A DNA stretch of 64,000 bases, from positions 36,657,882 through 36,721,881 of the forward strand of contig NC_091145.1 of NCBI RefSeq assembly GCF_041381155.1. The letters run 5' to 3'. The notes under the pieces are model-generated. The model was not told where the DNA came from and ran no database searches. It saw nothing but the letters and a program-made list of their open reading frames with translations. Origin of the DNA: Argopecten irradians. Its lineage: Eukaryota > Mollusca > Bivalvia > Pectinida > Pectinidae. Below, in pieces: positions 49,401 to 60,958 of this stretch. Every line of letters starts with the position of its first letter. Position 1 is the first letter of the stretch. The translations under genes and the position numbers were made by a program.

Positions 49401-50133
49401 CTCTAAAGTCAAGTTATCCTGATTCATTTTCAAGTGTCAATCATTATTGAATGATGCTATGGTATCTCAGCATCGTGTCTGAAGTGTCAACATAAAAGTG
49501 AATGTTGTGAACTTCATCGAGAAAAAATGTGTATTTTCTATTCATCCTGAATGCAAGTCCTTGTGTTTGGAAGTATAGAATTCTACACCGATTCTGGTAA
49601 TTGTGTCAAATCTAATGTGCCATTGAAGTTCAAGGATAGGATTGCCAAGCAAATTCTTGAGGAGCATTTTGTGTTTCTGTGTTATGCAGTTTAAGCTGCT
49701 GAAAGAGCCTCAACATTTGGCCAATACAATGCATTTTATTTCTTGTCTTCAGGAACAGCTGTTCAAAATTCTGCAAAGTTTTGCTGAATGATTCTGTTTG
49801 CATTGTTTGCACTACTACTCATGGATGCGAGCTAGAAGTGGCCCTGTTTTTTGTCGACAAAACTTCCACAACACAACATCAAAGCTTCACCAACTGGCTT
49901 CTCTGATGATAAGGAGTTCTGGATGTCGGCCAAATCCTTGTCGAGAAAATATACTGATCATTTCCAGGAATCACAGATTTAAAATCGATGAAATGGTTAC
50001 TAAAATCAGATTGACAAGGAAAATATTTAGTGGTGTGGGGATAAAACTGTAACCTGACATGATTATACATGTATAATTAGATATATATTAGAGGTAATAA
50101 TTTAAAAAACATGGTAAGGCCAGTCCTAATAAA
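49400..50133. other. gene-free stretch
   Basis: Short ORFs of 60-84 codons on both strands, no recognised family. Base composition is slightly less AT-rich near 49800-49950, but without coding support. Confidence 0.35.
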
Positions 50134-50318
50134 TTGTTCGTTTCCCCTTTACTGATCCATACCAGACGGGGTTGGGTAGGTAGGTCAAAATTGTTATTTT
50201 CTTTTCCAAACTGAATTCATAAAAAAAAAGTATTTTGAAAGTATTATAAAATATTTTTGATAAGGGAAATGCCAATAAAATATTTTGGGTGGGTAGGTCG
50301 GAAAGCGGAAACAAACAC
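50134..50318. mobile_element. short inverted-repeat element
   Basis: Left GTTCGTTTCCCCTTTACTGA and right TCGGAAAGCGGAAACAAACA are imperfect complements. Just inside lie GGGTAGGTAGGTC and GGGTGGGTAGGTC, which are direct rather than inverted. 185 bp, no ORF. Superfamily not determined. Confidence 0.5.
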
Positions 50319-52060
50319 TATTTTATTTGAAGCCTAATTTATAATGTACATTAGATATATATTAGGTATGTATTCCATTTCTTAAACATGCAAATTTATC
50401 AGTTGTAATGCTGGTGAGATTAGTTATGCCAGAGTCAGTTTAGTGATTGCTATATTACAGCAGCTTTAGTCTAGATCGATGTCGATCAGTAGCCCTCAAG
50501 GTTGTGAGTTTGAAAATGATACAGGTACCAGTGCTCACTGTTTGTCCTTTTTATAGTGCTATGAAGCATGCCCCACCAGGTCACATTATACTCAACATGG
50601 TGATTGTTGAGGCATATAATATTTTTGTTGTTCAAGATAATATCATACAAGAATGTAACAGTTAGCGTTCTAGTACAACATTGTACTGATTCATATAATT
50701 AACAATCACTTTTGATCACATAAGAGGATGCAAGTGTACTGAAATCAGGGTTAACTGGTGATAAATCCAAAACTTTATGTAGTAGCTATAGGACTATACT
50801 ATAAAGTTTTCTCGTGACTTTTCTGCATGTTCATCACAGTACAAAGTCTTGTCAACCAAGAAATGAAACAACCTGACTTTTATTTCTGGTAAAGTATCAT
50901 TGTAAAGGTCATGATCAAGTTCTTAACTCATCGCTGTTAAGTGTTTTTTAACTGAAGGCATTTACTAAACGTCAGATTTAATTAGGGCTTGTCAATTCCC
51001 CAAACGTGACTAGTTCATTTCTTTTTTTTAAAATGAAGGTCCATACAACAATCTTTTTTGTCTAGTAGATTATCCTGACAGAGGAATGTTTACGAACTGA
51101 AAAGTTAGATAAGGATTTTTACTATAATTTGTAACAAGCTGATTTAAGAGGATTGCAGGAATACGGACACTTTTTATCATAAAAAACCAGTTCAGAATTC
51201 AACTTAGAAGATCTTATAATAATATTGTTTGGACCCATATGTATTTCATACATTCGAACAATGCTTGCAACCAATTCAATCAAACAATAGCAAGGTTTGG
51301 AGAGTAATAATGCAACTGTACTATGTATAAATCAAAAAGTTAATTAAATTGTTCTAAGTTTTACAATGAAACACACTTTTCCTATAACTAGAGACAATTA
51401 TGTTACATTGTCTACAGCAAAATTCATTACTGAACTGATGACCAAGAAGTTGGGTTTTTCGACAAAATATTACTCGCATTTTCGTTTTAAAGGAAAGAAA
51501 GTAAGTATTTAAAAATAATAATACTGTATAAGCACTATAACTTTTCTAAGTATCGGATATACACACTGTAATAGGTTTTGTGTGGATTTTTGATTTTTTT
51601 TTTGAAAGGGATGCCCTATTGTTTTGCAGTAATATCTATAGTATCATAAATAACAGACAGATATATATATATGCTACATCATTATAGAATTTTTACCAAA
51701 TCATTAAAAATTACGATGGTGGATAAAAAAATTTAAGAAGCAAAAACGAAATGAGCAATTTTCTGGGTCAAACCAAACCACCATAAAAAAAAACAACCTG
51801 TCGTTGATTTTTTTTTAAACCTTTCGGCTTTTATGATTTCTTTTTATTATTTTATACGTTTTTCTAAAGTAGCCAATGTCCATTTTAGTGTTACATAAAA
51901 GCACTGCGTTGTATTTGACTATTGCAATTATCAAAAAAACACTGTCTTTAGAAGTTGTTAAAATTCTCAAGAAGTCTATATATTTTCGAAACAAGTTGCT
52001 ATAGATTGCTTTGGATAACATTAAAACTCTGAGGAATAGATAGGGTAAGGATATATAGTC
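50319..52060. other. gene-free AT-rich interval
   Basis: No recognised gene, RNA or array. Single-copy AT-rich DNA with small A/T homopolymers. Confidence 0.4.
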
Positions 52061-52061
52061 T

Positions 52062-52275
52062 CCTGTAATATAATGTAAGAAGTCAAGAGTGATTATTTGA
52101 AGAAGGATCAAGGTTCGTTTCCCAGTTTGATTTCCATCACCGCTATAAAAGAAGTGAAGCTGGAGTATGCACTGTGCATAATATAATGTAAGAAGTCAAG
52201 AGTGATTATTTGAAGAAGGAGCAAGGTTCGTTTCCCAGTTTGATTCCCATCGCCGCTATAAAAGAAGTGAAGCCC
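52062..52275. repeat. 112-bp tandem duplication
   Basis: AATATAATGTAAGAAGTCAA occurs at ~52068 and ~52180, each followed by GGTTCGTTTCCCAGTTTGAT and CGCTATAAAAGAAGTGAAGC. The GGTTCGTTTCC stretch resembles a pol III B box, so the unit might derive from a SINE (weak inference). Confidence 0.7.
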
Positions 52276-53076
52276 TTGTACTGTTCCAGAAAGGTAGGTT
52301 TGCCGAGTCAACCGATGGATTGATATTGTGTTAAAAAGTTTTTCACAAATAAAAAAAAAATATGGCTAACCACTTTACAATCAGTTCTAGAAAAGCCAAG
52401 ATGAATTATTAATGCTAATATTTTAATGTGATGAAATAAATGGTCACTTTTTACACGTGCACTTCATGGATAAAATTCAAGTACCAAGGGAGATAACTCG
52501 TGTTTAAGGTTGGGCCTCTGATGAGCGGCAGACCTTGGCTTGTCACACTGGTTCTGCTAATTAACAACAGAGTGCGAGTAGCACGCCGCTGCATGTCATC
52601 TTGTAGAAATATTATCGATATAACTAGGCCTACTTGATACATGCTGTGTCAGGCCGATCCTCGGGTCTTCATGTGTTACTAGTAGTTGTGAAAGCCTAAA
52701 TATGCCCGAAACACGTGAAGCACGTGTCAGGTCTCGCGCCTTGGCAACAGAACTTGTTTTGATGACGATGACACCAATACCATGGTAAGTAATACATTGG
52801 TAAGTAATAGCAATTTTCATAAAAATACGCATGTTTCTACGTCTATAGCATTGTCTGATGCTCGCGATAAAGCTTCAGAGTAACAATGAGTATTCTAACT
52901 GAACATCTCGGCGCTGTCAACTTTTGTCATCATTGATATCGACAGTTACCTTTGTCATATAGTATGACCCAAGACCTATCTTTAAATATCGAACGACATT
53001 TGGACTTTGGTTTCGGTATTAATCGCTAAGTTTTATTTTTCTGCAGTCATTGAAAACACTGGAATGTTTTAAGATG
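52276..53076. other. gene-free stretch
   Basis: No gene is recognised. Less AT-rich around 52500-52760, where opposite-strand ORFs of 60-80 codons occur without domain support. Confidence 0.35.
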
Positions 53077-53218
53077 TTCATATGTGGATATGAAGGACAG
53101 GTTTCTATCCGAGGGTCAAAAAAAAAAAAAAAAAAAAAAACGAGGTTTGCCGAACATGTTACAAACCTTTTGTGATCCCGAGGGTAGAATACCACTATCC
53201 TTCATATCTACATATGAA
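53077..53218. mobile_element. 142-bp terminal-inverted-repeat element with internal poly-A
   Basis: Left TTCATATGTGGATATGAAGG and right CCTTCATATCTACATATGAA are near-perfect complements, continuing inward as TATCCGAGGGTC and GATCCCGAGGGTAGA. A ~22-A run lies just inside the left arm. Non-coding; superfamily unknown. Confidence 0.75.
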
Positions 53219-54253
53219 AGGATATTTTTCTTTCATACCTTGACGTTTTATTGCTACTATGATTTTCCGCCGTTTTGAAATAACTTCGAAAAAACTGCGC
53301 CTGCGAGTCAATTGTTCATACATGAACATTGCGTGATATTTTCAACGCAAATCCCTTTGTTTTTATCTTTTAAAGTAAACACGGCCTAGTTTCTGAAAAA
53401 AAAATGTATGGGGGGGATAGTAATTTTGTTGACGCTATGACGTCACGAGGCTTTATATTGCATGGGTAGCCATGCCGTATAACCTCAGGCGACGTGAGTG
53501 TAATGACCAGCCAGTATTACAGGCGCATGCATTTTTATTTTGATAAAGATTCTATTAAAGATGTCTTGGTAATATTTTTTTTTAAGTTTGCAAATTCCCG
53601 TGGCCAGTATTACACTGCTAAGTACACTGATAGAAAAATAGTTACTTACCTTTCTGTCCCACACTCGCTCACAAAGCTTTACCACTAGGCGTATTATAAT
53701 TTAGCAAACGTCTAAATCCAGTGAAATATGTTAAAATATATATATATATATAAACAACAACAACGTTATCCTTCAACAGCTTGTAATCGGTCTTAAGAAA
53801 AGTGGCTGAAGAAGTAGCATTTTCTTAAGTTTTGAATTTGACAATATTTTCATGGATTACTCCGTGTAGATAAAAAGGGAAGTAACGAGTTATACGAAAG
53901 ATGAAAGATAAATATTTCCCGAATAAAGTCGTATAGTTTGTAAAAAGTTATTTTGAATAGATGAAGTTTTTAAGCGATTGAAATGGGGTGTGTTCATATA
54001 CTATAGCGTTGCCAAAACATGTACTCCATTGTCATGATATTCCAGATTGCTCAGATTTTTTTATCCTCAACTGCTTTCAGTTTTTCCATGAGTTAGTCCA
54101 AGGGTGGATAGAGAGACATTGGAAGTAACCCCTGGTATATCGAGGATGCCAATAAATTTATTCCGTTATACTATAGAAACACTTCATATTATATATAAGC
54201 ACCGGTGTTCTTTTTATGACGTAACTTGGGAAGCTGGATAGAGTTTTCCAAAT
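53219..54253. other. gene-free stretch
   Basis: AT-rich; no recognised gene. A small TA microsatellite lies at ~53735. Confidence 0.4.
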
Positions 54254-54254
54254 A

Positions 54255-54758
54255 TAAGTTACTACATATAACAGTCACTGACCAGAATAATAAGTTACTA
54301 CATATAACAGTCACTGACCAGAATAATAAGTTACTACATATAACAGTCACTGACCAGAATAATAAGTTACTACATATAACAGTCACTGACCAGAATAATA
54401 AGTTACTACATATAACAGTCACTGACCAGAATAATAAGTTACTACATATAACAGTCACTGACCAGAATAATAAGTTACTACATATAACAGTCACTGACCA
54501 GAATAATAAGTTACTACATATAACAGTCACTGACCAGAATAATAAGTTACTACATATAACAGTCACTGACCAGAATAATAAGTTACTACATATAACAGTC
54601 ACTGACCAGAATAATAAGTTACTACATATAACAGTCACTGACCAGAATAATAAGTTACTACATATAACAGTCACTGACCAGAATAATAAGTTACTACATA
54701 TAACAGTCACTGACCAGAATAATAAGTTACTACATATAACAGTCACTGACCAGAATAT
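54255..54758. repeat. 36-bp tandem array, 14 copies, essentially identical
   Basis: Fourteen head-to-tail copies of a 36-bp unit containing AAGTTACTACATATAACAG and TCACTGACCAGAATAA. No substitutions are seen between copies. Because 36 is a multiple of 3 and the unit has no stop in one frame on each strand, ORFs of 182 (+) and 190 (-) codons result, repeating NKLLHITVTDQN and LLFWSVTVICSN. Neither is called as a gene. Confidence 0.96.
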
Positions 54759-54759
54759 C

Positions 54760-56444
54760 AAAGGACGACATTAAGACATATTGTTGGTGCAACTATTTTG
54801 ATTAATGTAAATATGATTAAGTAAATTATGAAGGAACTTAACAGCATATGTTATTCATGATCACTTATGATACGAGAAATTCTTTAATATGTCCTTGCAA
54901 CCTCGATGATATGAATTTAACAGCTGAACTTTATTTATACGACTGGAAATCCTTACCTTCGGAAGATTCAAGACCCTCTTAAACACGTATTGGAAGAACC
55001 CTAGATGCATAGAAGGTATAGAACTGGAAGTGCTCAAGATTTCATTAGTTCAAGTTTTTGAGTTTTACGAAATTATAATTATAATTATGTACAAACTACA
55101 AATTTAAGTGGTCAAGAAGCTTTGCTTAATATAGACCGAAATCGGGTATTTATCGGGTATATATCTCTATTATTTAATGAACCAATAGTCCTATTATTCC
55201 CCAATCACATTTTAACATTAAAACCCTATTACATTATTACATGGTTGTCACTATTGTAACGAACTAAATAGATTTAATGAAGTCAGTTGTATAATAATTG
55301 AAACTGTTAGATGGTAGAGAGATGCACTATGTAATATGATGTTATGCTTACTGTTAAGATATTGTATTGGAAAATTGTACATAACCAGATTGCCCGGCTT
55401 GACTAGAATATGTTTTGCCTGATGCTTAATCCATTTGCTTTTTACACTACAATTTATCATATGGAATTGATACTCCGTCGTTATGAAAGGGTTCATCGTT
55501 CTGACACGATGTTTGTTACTTTAGGGTTACTGACTTTATCCTATATCTAATTATTATTTGTTCACATACATGCTATTTTGATAACAGTTACGGATCATTC
55601 ATTTCCCGTTGCCTCAATTTTTAGAACCCCTCTAAAATATGAAAATACTAAGACATTATTGTTAGTACAAATTAGACTGATAATTAGATGTGTTGCATTG
55701 TGTTACATTATACGTATACGTATGAAGTAAATTTGAAGTATTACTAATAGTCAGTGTACCCGTCTTTGAAATACTGGGGATTTGAAATCAGCAGTAGAGT
55801 AAACATTAGTCTAGTGCACATAAACTTAAACAACAGTTTATTACAGAAAAAATAACCATGAAAGATCAACGGACCTTACATAACATTGGCCTCTGTGCTC
55901 TTTTTAGTTACAGAAACTGTGTAACTATGCAGTTTATGCCAAATTTTATCAAAGTGTCTTTTCTTGTTATATTACGTATTCAAAGATGACACATTCCCAT
56001 AATAAAAAGATGTCAACCTTTTATGTAGAATGATTACATTGATGATGAATTATGTATGTTTTTGAATGGGATTTATTTCCATGAAACATATTTTATAGGA
56101 TTTTGAGGATAGGAAAAAACATATTTATCAACTATATTGCTTCTAAACTGCCTGAATGCCAACAAATAGTAATATGAAGTAATAAAGAAGTTAGGTTTTC
56201 CCTATCAGTTTCCATTGTTGAAGAGTACAAGTAATCTAGTACAGCAACCCCTTTATCAAGAAGGATAATTTATGGGTGTATTTTTTCCAACTCAGTAAAA
56301 TTCATCAATAACTTCATCGTCTAATTTCAAAGTAAATTATATTATACATGTTGTCATGTACAGTCGGCGTAGGAAGATAAATTAACATGTGTAATGTGAG
56401 GGCGGGGGAAACGTATGGAGCGCAAAGGTCCTCAATATTTTGTA

Positions 56445-56445
<1 letters not shown>
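54760..56445. other. gene-free AT-rich interval
   Basis: No recognised gene or organised repeat in ~1.7 kb. Confidence 0.4.

Positions 56446-56446
<1 letters not shown>

Positions 56447-56477
<31 letters not shown>
56447..56477. repeat. 31-nt C homopolymer
   Basis: An uninterrupted run of 31 C followed by GCCGAACC. Length is likely to be unstable. Confidence 0.9.
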
Positions 56478-56478
<1 letters not shown>

Positions 56479-57300
56479 CCGAACCTACAGGAGGAGATTA
56501 ATTCAACACACAACCTTTATAACTTTTTCATATATTCTTATATACTTTAAAGAAATATACTTTTTTCATATATTCATTAATATAATCCTTGTACAACAGG
56601 TTCGGGGTTTCTCGAAATAAAAATTACGATTTTAGAATGGCTGAGATGAGTTTTACGATGTATTTTAATGATTTTAAAGCGTTCTTACCATGGTATTTTT
56701 TCGATTTAAAGTAACCTGCATTTAGAAATGATAATTGTGATAATTGTGTCGTCATATCATTGTGCAGCCCTGCTCGATCTGAACATACCGGCTTCACACC
56801 ATCAGCACATTGTTTTGTAACTCAAAATAATAATGAATTAATTGTCTTGCTAAGACATATAAACAAAGTAATCTTTTAAGAGACATTTTTTGAAATACAA
56901 ATGCAGTACGTAGAATCCCTTAATGGACATATTTGTGTAGTTCATGTGTATTGAATTATTACTATTAAAGGTTTGAACATTATGTGCTTGAACGTTTTAG
57001 GAAATGCGCCGCGCAGCGGAAATTTTTTTAGAATGAAGTACAAAAATTGTGCAGGAGGACCTTTTTTCTTTCAAATATGCATTTTTAGAACATTTCAGTT
57101 GCCCCCCCTCCCCCTCCCCCCGCTTCCTACGCCCCTGATGTATATACCGTATTCGACCCAGTAAGCGCCCCATCCGTATTAGCGCCCGTCTTTTTCGACC
57201 TTTATTTCTCTAGAACCTATTGAAACAAATGCATACTGATGATATGAAGAATGTGTAGGCTTCTTTGTTGTATTCCGAAACGGCTTTTAATTTTTAAAAT
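56478..57300. other. gene-free stretch with an ACCGTATTCGACC segment
   Basis: At ~57147 ACCGTATTCGACCCAGTAAG then CGCCCC resembles the TACCGTATTTTCCC..GCGCC ends of the element at 27680-28438, but no matching right end was found. The rest is unremarkable. Confidence 0.4.
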
Positions 57301-57319
57301 GAGAATGCAAAACGAGATA

Positions 57320-57665
57320 GATAATTTTGTAGAGTCGCAAAAATTTTAACTTACCGTTAAAACTTCACTCATCATTATGTCCTGAAAAATTTAATTGAAA
57401 TAAATAAAGTGGTTGATTTTCATAACGCAGGTCGTCTTATGTTTCCCGCCGTCGTCCTAAATACCGCGCGGTAGTTGTATACTACTGCGCCAGCCGGCAA
57501 AACATCGAAATAATCTCCACAGTTCTCGTTAATAACGCAGGAAATCTTGAATATGTTTAGTGTTGTAACCTTATCTTAGGCCATCGATATGTATTTTCTT
57601 ATGTTATTAATGTTTTTAAGACACCTATAACATTTGCTCCAGAAAGGTAATGGGCCTTTAATGTC
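57320..57665 (+). repeat. dispersed ~0.35 kb repeat, copy 1
   Basis: Markers: TTTTGTAGAGTCGCAAAAA, TTATGTTTCCCGCCGTCGTC, CGCGCGGTAGTTG and TCCAGAAAGGTAATGGGCCT. A diverged direct copy lies ~0.9 kb downstream. No coding content. Confidence 0.8.
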
Positions 57666-58228
57666 TTATTATGTGCAATAATTTTATGAAAGACTTGTCT
57701 AAATTGGGTTCTAGTCATCCTCAATACTCCATCACATATAAGTAAATTAATGGATATTTCAGTATTCATGATTAAAATCAATTGCTATAATGTTTTAGTT
57801 TAATTCTAATCGGCCTTTACAAAAGCAATGTATTAATTAGCAGATACGATCCTAATGATCTAAAAAATAAATTTTAGTTGAAATATTCAGCATTTTAGCA
57901 TTTTCCATTTCTGCAAGCTGTGTCGTCCACATAATGGGCTTGCCATATAGAAGTGTTCTACTTTCTTGTGTGCACAGCCGATATACTTACAATTTTCAGT
58001 GTGAATGGAAAAAAAAGAGGAAAGAGGCGTGCACTTTTAAGTAAAAATAATGCATGTCTATTATACATATGAATATTCAAGTTAGCATTAGAATCTTACT
58101 AATATATGTGTAACACTACAAGTAAATTAATGATTAAGGTGTGCGTCATTATTGCCTGCCATGAATAAGATAACAACGCCATTTACAAGACATAGCACAG
58201 TTACATGTATAATGTAAAAAGAGATCGA

Positions 58229-58595
58229 TAATTTTGTAGAGTCGCAAAAGTTATTAACTTACCGTTAATAATACATATATCATCACCTTCTGAACAATTT
58301 AATCAAAATAAATAAAATGTTAATTTTCATAACGCGGGTCGTTTTATGTTTCCCGCCGTCGTCCTAAATGCCGCGCGGTAGTTGACTATCACTGCGCCAG
58401 ACGGCAAAACAGCGAAATGAATCTCCGCTTTTATCGTACATTAGACAGGAAATCTTGCATATGTTTGGTGTTGTAACCTCATCTTAAGCCATCGATATAT
58501 ATTTTCTTTTGTTATTAATGTTTTAAAGAAACCTTTAAATTTTGCTCCGGAAAGGTAGTGGGCCTTTAAAGATGCGCCACCGCCGAGAGAGCATT
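58229..58595 (+). repeat. dispersed ~0.35 kb repeat, copy 2
   Basis: It has the same markers (TTTTGTAGAGTCGCAAAAG, TTATGTTTCCCGCCGTCGTC, CGCGCGGTAGTTG, TCCGGAAAGGTAGTGGGCCT) and continues into AAAGATGCGCCACCGCCGAG, which copy 1 lacks. This copy is therefore probably the more complete right end. Confidence 0.8.
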
Positions 58596-59604
58596 AACGA
58601 TACCTATCATTTGAACAATAACTGATATTGAATCATTTATATATGTATCTAATTAACACAAAAATACATACATGCGCGATCAGTACTTAATTCCATAGAG
58701 GGAATTGTGCCATGGATTGTTTTCAGGATGCCATTAATTATTTTTGATATTGTTTTATAAAATAAGAAGTCCAAACTTTTCAATAGTGGTAATGGTGTAA
58801 AGTTTCTTATTTGTTTGCTCTCGTTTTTGATAGAGAAAAATACCATGCGTCTGCGGGGAAGCATATGTAATCTTGGAAGTTTGTGTATGAAGTGAATCAA
58901 AGACGTAGTAGACGGATGATGTAGTTATACTTATCTCTATCTGGTGGCATTTCTTTAGATAATAAGCTGAGTTCAGCTCTGGTTAGGCCACGAACTCTCT
59001 GATGCTAAATCATGCTCGGTATGAGTGATCGTATCTTTTAATATCTTTCTTTCACAATATACTTTTGTGATTGAGCTTCTCAACTTTAACTTTGTCAAAG
59101 ATAAAACAAAGATATTCATGTTCTATGGAAATATTCTAGCTTGAGGCGAACTGTCAAATGGCTAAATATAATTACACGTGACTCACTTTAGGGTTTTTCT
59201 CAATGCAACACGCACACACACGTTCATTGCACTAAACAGTAACACGTAAGCTATATATAAATGTAGGTTATAGACTAGAGTTGTGTTAAATTTAGCTATG
59301 ACTTCTATGTAGCTCTGTCTACCGCTACTGGCTTTATATGGATATAGCCGTGTTCCTTTTATGGTTATGAGGAGGTTATTACACCAATCAGAAAGGCAGA
59401 TTGATTTACCGCGGCTTTAAAGCAAGTTCCGGTTACCAAATATGGTAGTGACCCCAGGTAATTTGTAAACATTATAGCTGCTCTATCGGGAGTTTAAAGC
59501 TAAGGTGTAAAAACCTAGCTAGCGCTGCGAGCGAGTGGTTGGGTATATGGCAGGCGGGTAGCCGACACCAGATCTATACGTGGTCTAGACACGGGTACAT
59601 AAGG
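58596..59604 (+). promoter_or_regulatory. upstream region of the F-box gene
   Basis: About 1 kb before the chosen start. It includes CTATATATAA at 59251, a possible but unsupported TATA-like sequence, and GC-richer sequence from ~59520 (GCTAGCGCTGCGAGCGAG), as expected for the 5' UTR. The frame is open upstream to an ATG at 59539, so a slightly longer N-terminus is possible. Confidence 0.35.
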
Positions 59605-59765
59605 ATGTTTCCGAGCGGAGACAGCAACTGGAGGCAGACTGAGGACGGATGGAGGCTGTTACCCGGGGTGTACATAGGTAATGACGCGACGCCTACTTTC
59701 GATTTGGAAAGTGTACGGAGAAGTAAATCATCGAAAACGGAAATTAACAGAAACGTCTGTATTGT
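59605..59765 (+). CDS. FBXO32: F-box gene coding exon 1
   Basis: Residues 1-53 plus two bases, MFPSGDSNWRQTEDGWRLLP to NRNVCI. Donor TTGT|GTAAGT. The start at 59605 gives spacing to the NW..TEDGW motif like vertebrate proteins, but ATG 59539 is also in frame. Confidence 0.75.
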
Positions 59766-60910
59766 GTAAGTATTGCAATGTATATTCCTTTGAAGTAGAC
59801 TATTAGAAAATATTCATATATAACTTATATTTATATAACTTTATTTCACTTTTCGTTAACCACAATTTCTAGATACTTGTAATGTCTTATTTATAATTTA
59901 TACTTTGTTAGAGACTGTTTTATGTGTTAACTAATTTCACTTTTATTTGTAATTACTAATTTCCGTTATGCTCACGTACTCAGCCTACACTGTGCACTGT
60001 GACTATATTGATAAACAGAGCGTAGTGGAGTTTAGACACGGAGTTTCCGAGGGTGATCTTTTGCCTGATAGTCTTAATATATATCAAAGCTCATGTGCGC
60101 ACAATTCTCCGTTTAAATTTAGTAACATGTCTTGTCAGTATTTCTGTAATATTTTGATATTAATTCCGTCATGGTCCTAGCTAATACCTGCATGGTATTT
60201 TGTTTGCCTTAGTACGTCAATGATGTGTAGCGACTTTTCTGTTGTGTTGTAAATTTCCCAACAAAGCGTTTTATAGTTAAAACGACTAAACTGCAATCAT
60301 TCGTACAACATGATGGAATACACAGTGGAAATAAAGATATGTAGTTTGATCAAATTGGGCGTTGGAAGCAACTTCGCTAGCCAAGGGTATATTCAGGGTA
60401 TATTCAGTACGATACTGTCTCAGTGAGAGTATCATACTGAATACACTTGGCTAGCAAAGTTGCTATGGAAACGACATCATATCAATTTACAAATAACATC
60501 AGTGACTACTAGAAAGATAAATATACATTTGATATGATAAATGACAAAGTACATTGTTTTATAAATCATAATGAGAAGAAGTATGAAGTATTGATATATA
60601 GTTATATACCTAAGACCTTGGTTGTTGTCTTTGTTAATGTTGTCAACGGTCTCTATGTAAACTCATGTTGTTGTTTTTTGTGGGGTTTTTTTTGTTATCT
60701 GAATCATGTCAATATTTTTAATGACGTGATCCTCTTGTTCTTTAGAATACCTGGTGCTAGCCGACCGCATGATGGCACCAGTCAGGAAAGATGTGACGCT
60801 ATCGCACTACCACGACAGCCTCATCTGCCCGGGGTCAAGGGCATAGGCATGGAGGTAGGTTCCTATTACTAGTATGATATAGCTAAGAAATAAGATTTTC
60901 CTTATTTGCT

Positions 60911-60958
<48 letters not shown>

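Noticed and set aside
54189-54774. Overlapping 182- and 190-codon ORFs as a sense/antisense gene pair
   Set aside because: Both follow from a 36-bp repeat with no stop in one frame of each strand.
59968-60180. 70-codon ORF as an extra exon of the F-box gene
   Set aside because: Exons 1 and 2 already join in phase, the ORF has no flanking acceptor/donor pair in frame, and its peptide does not match the family.
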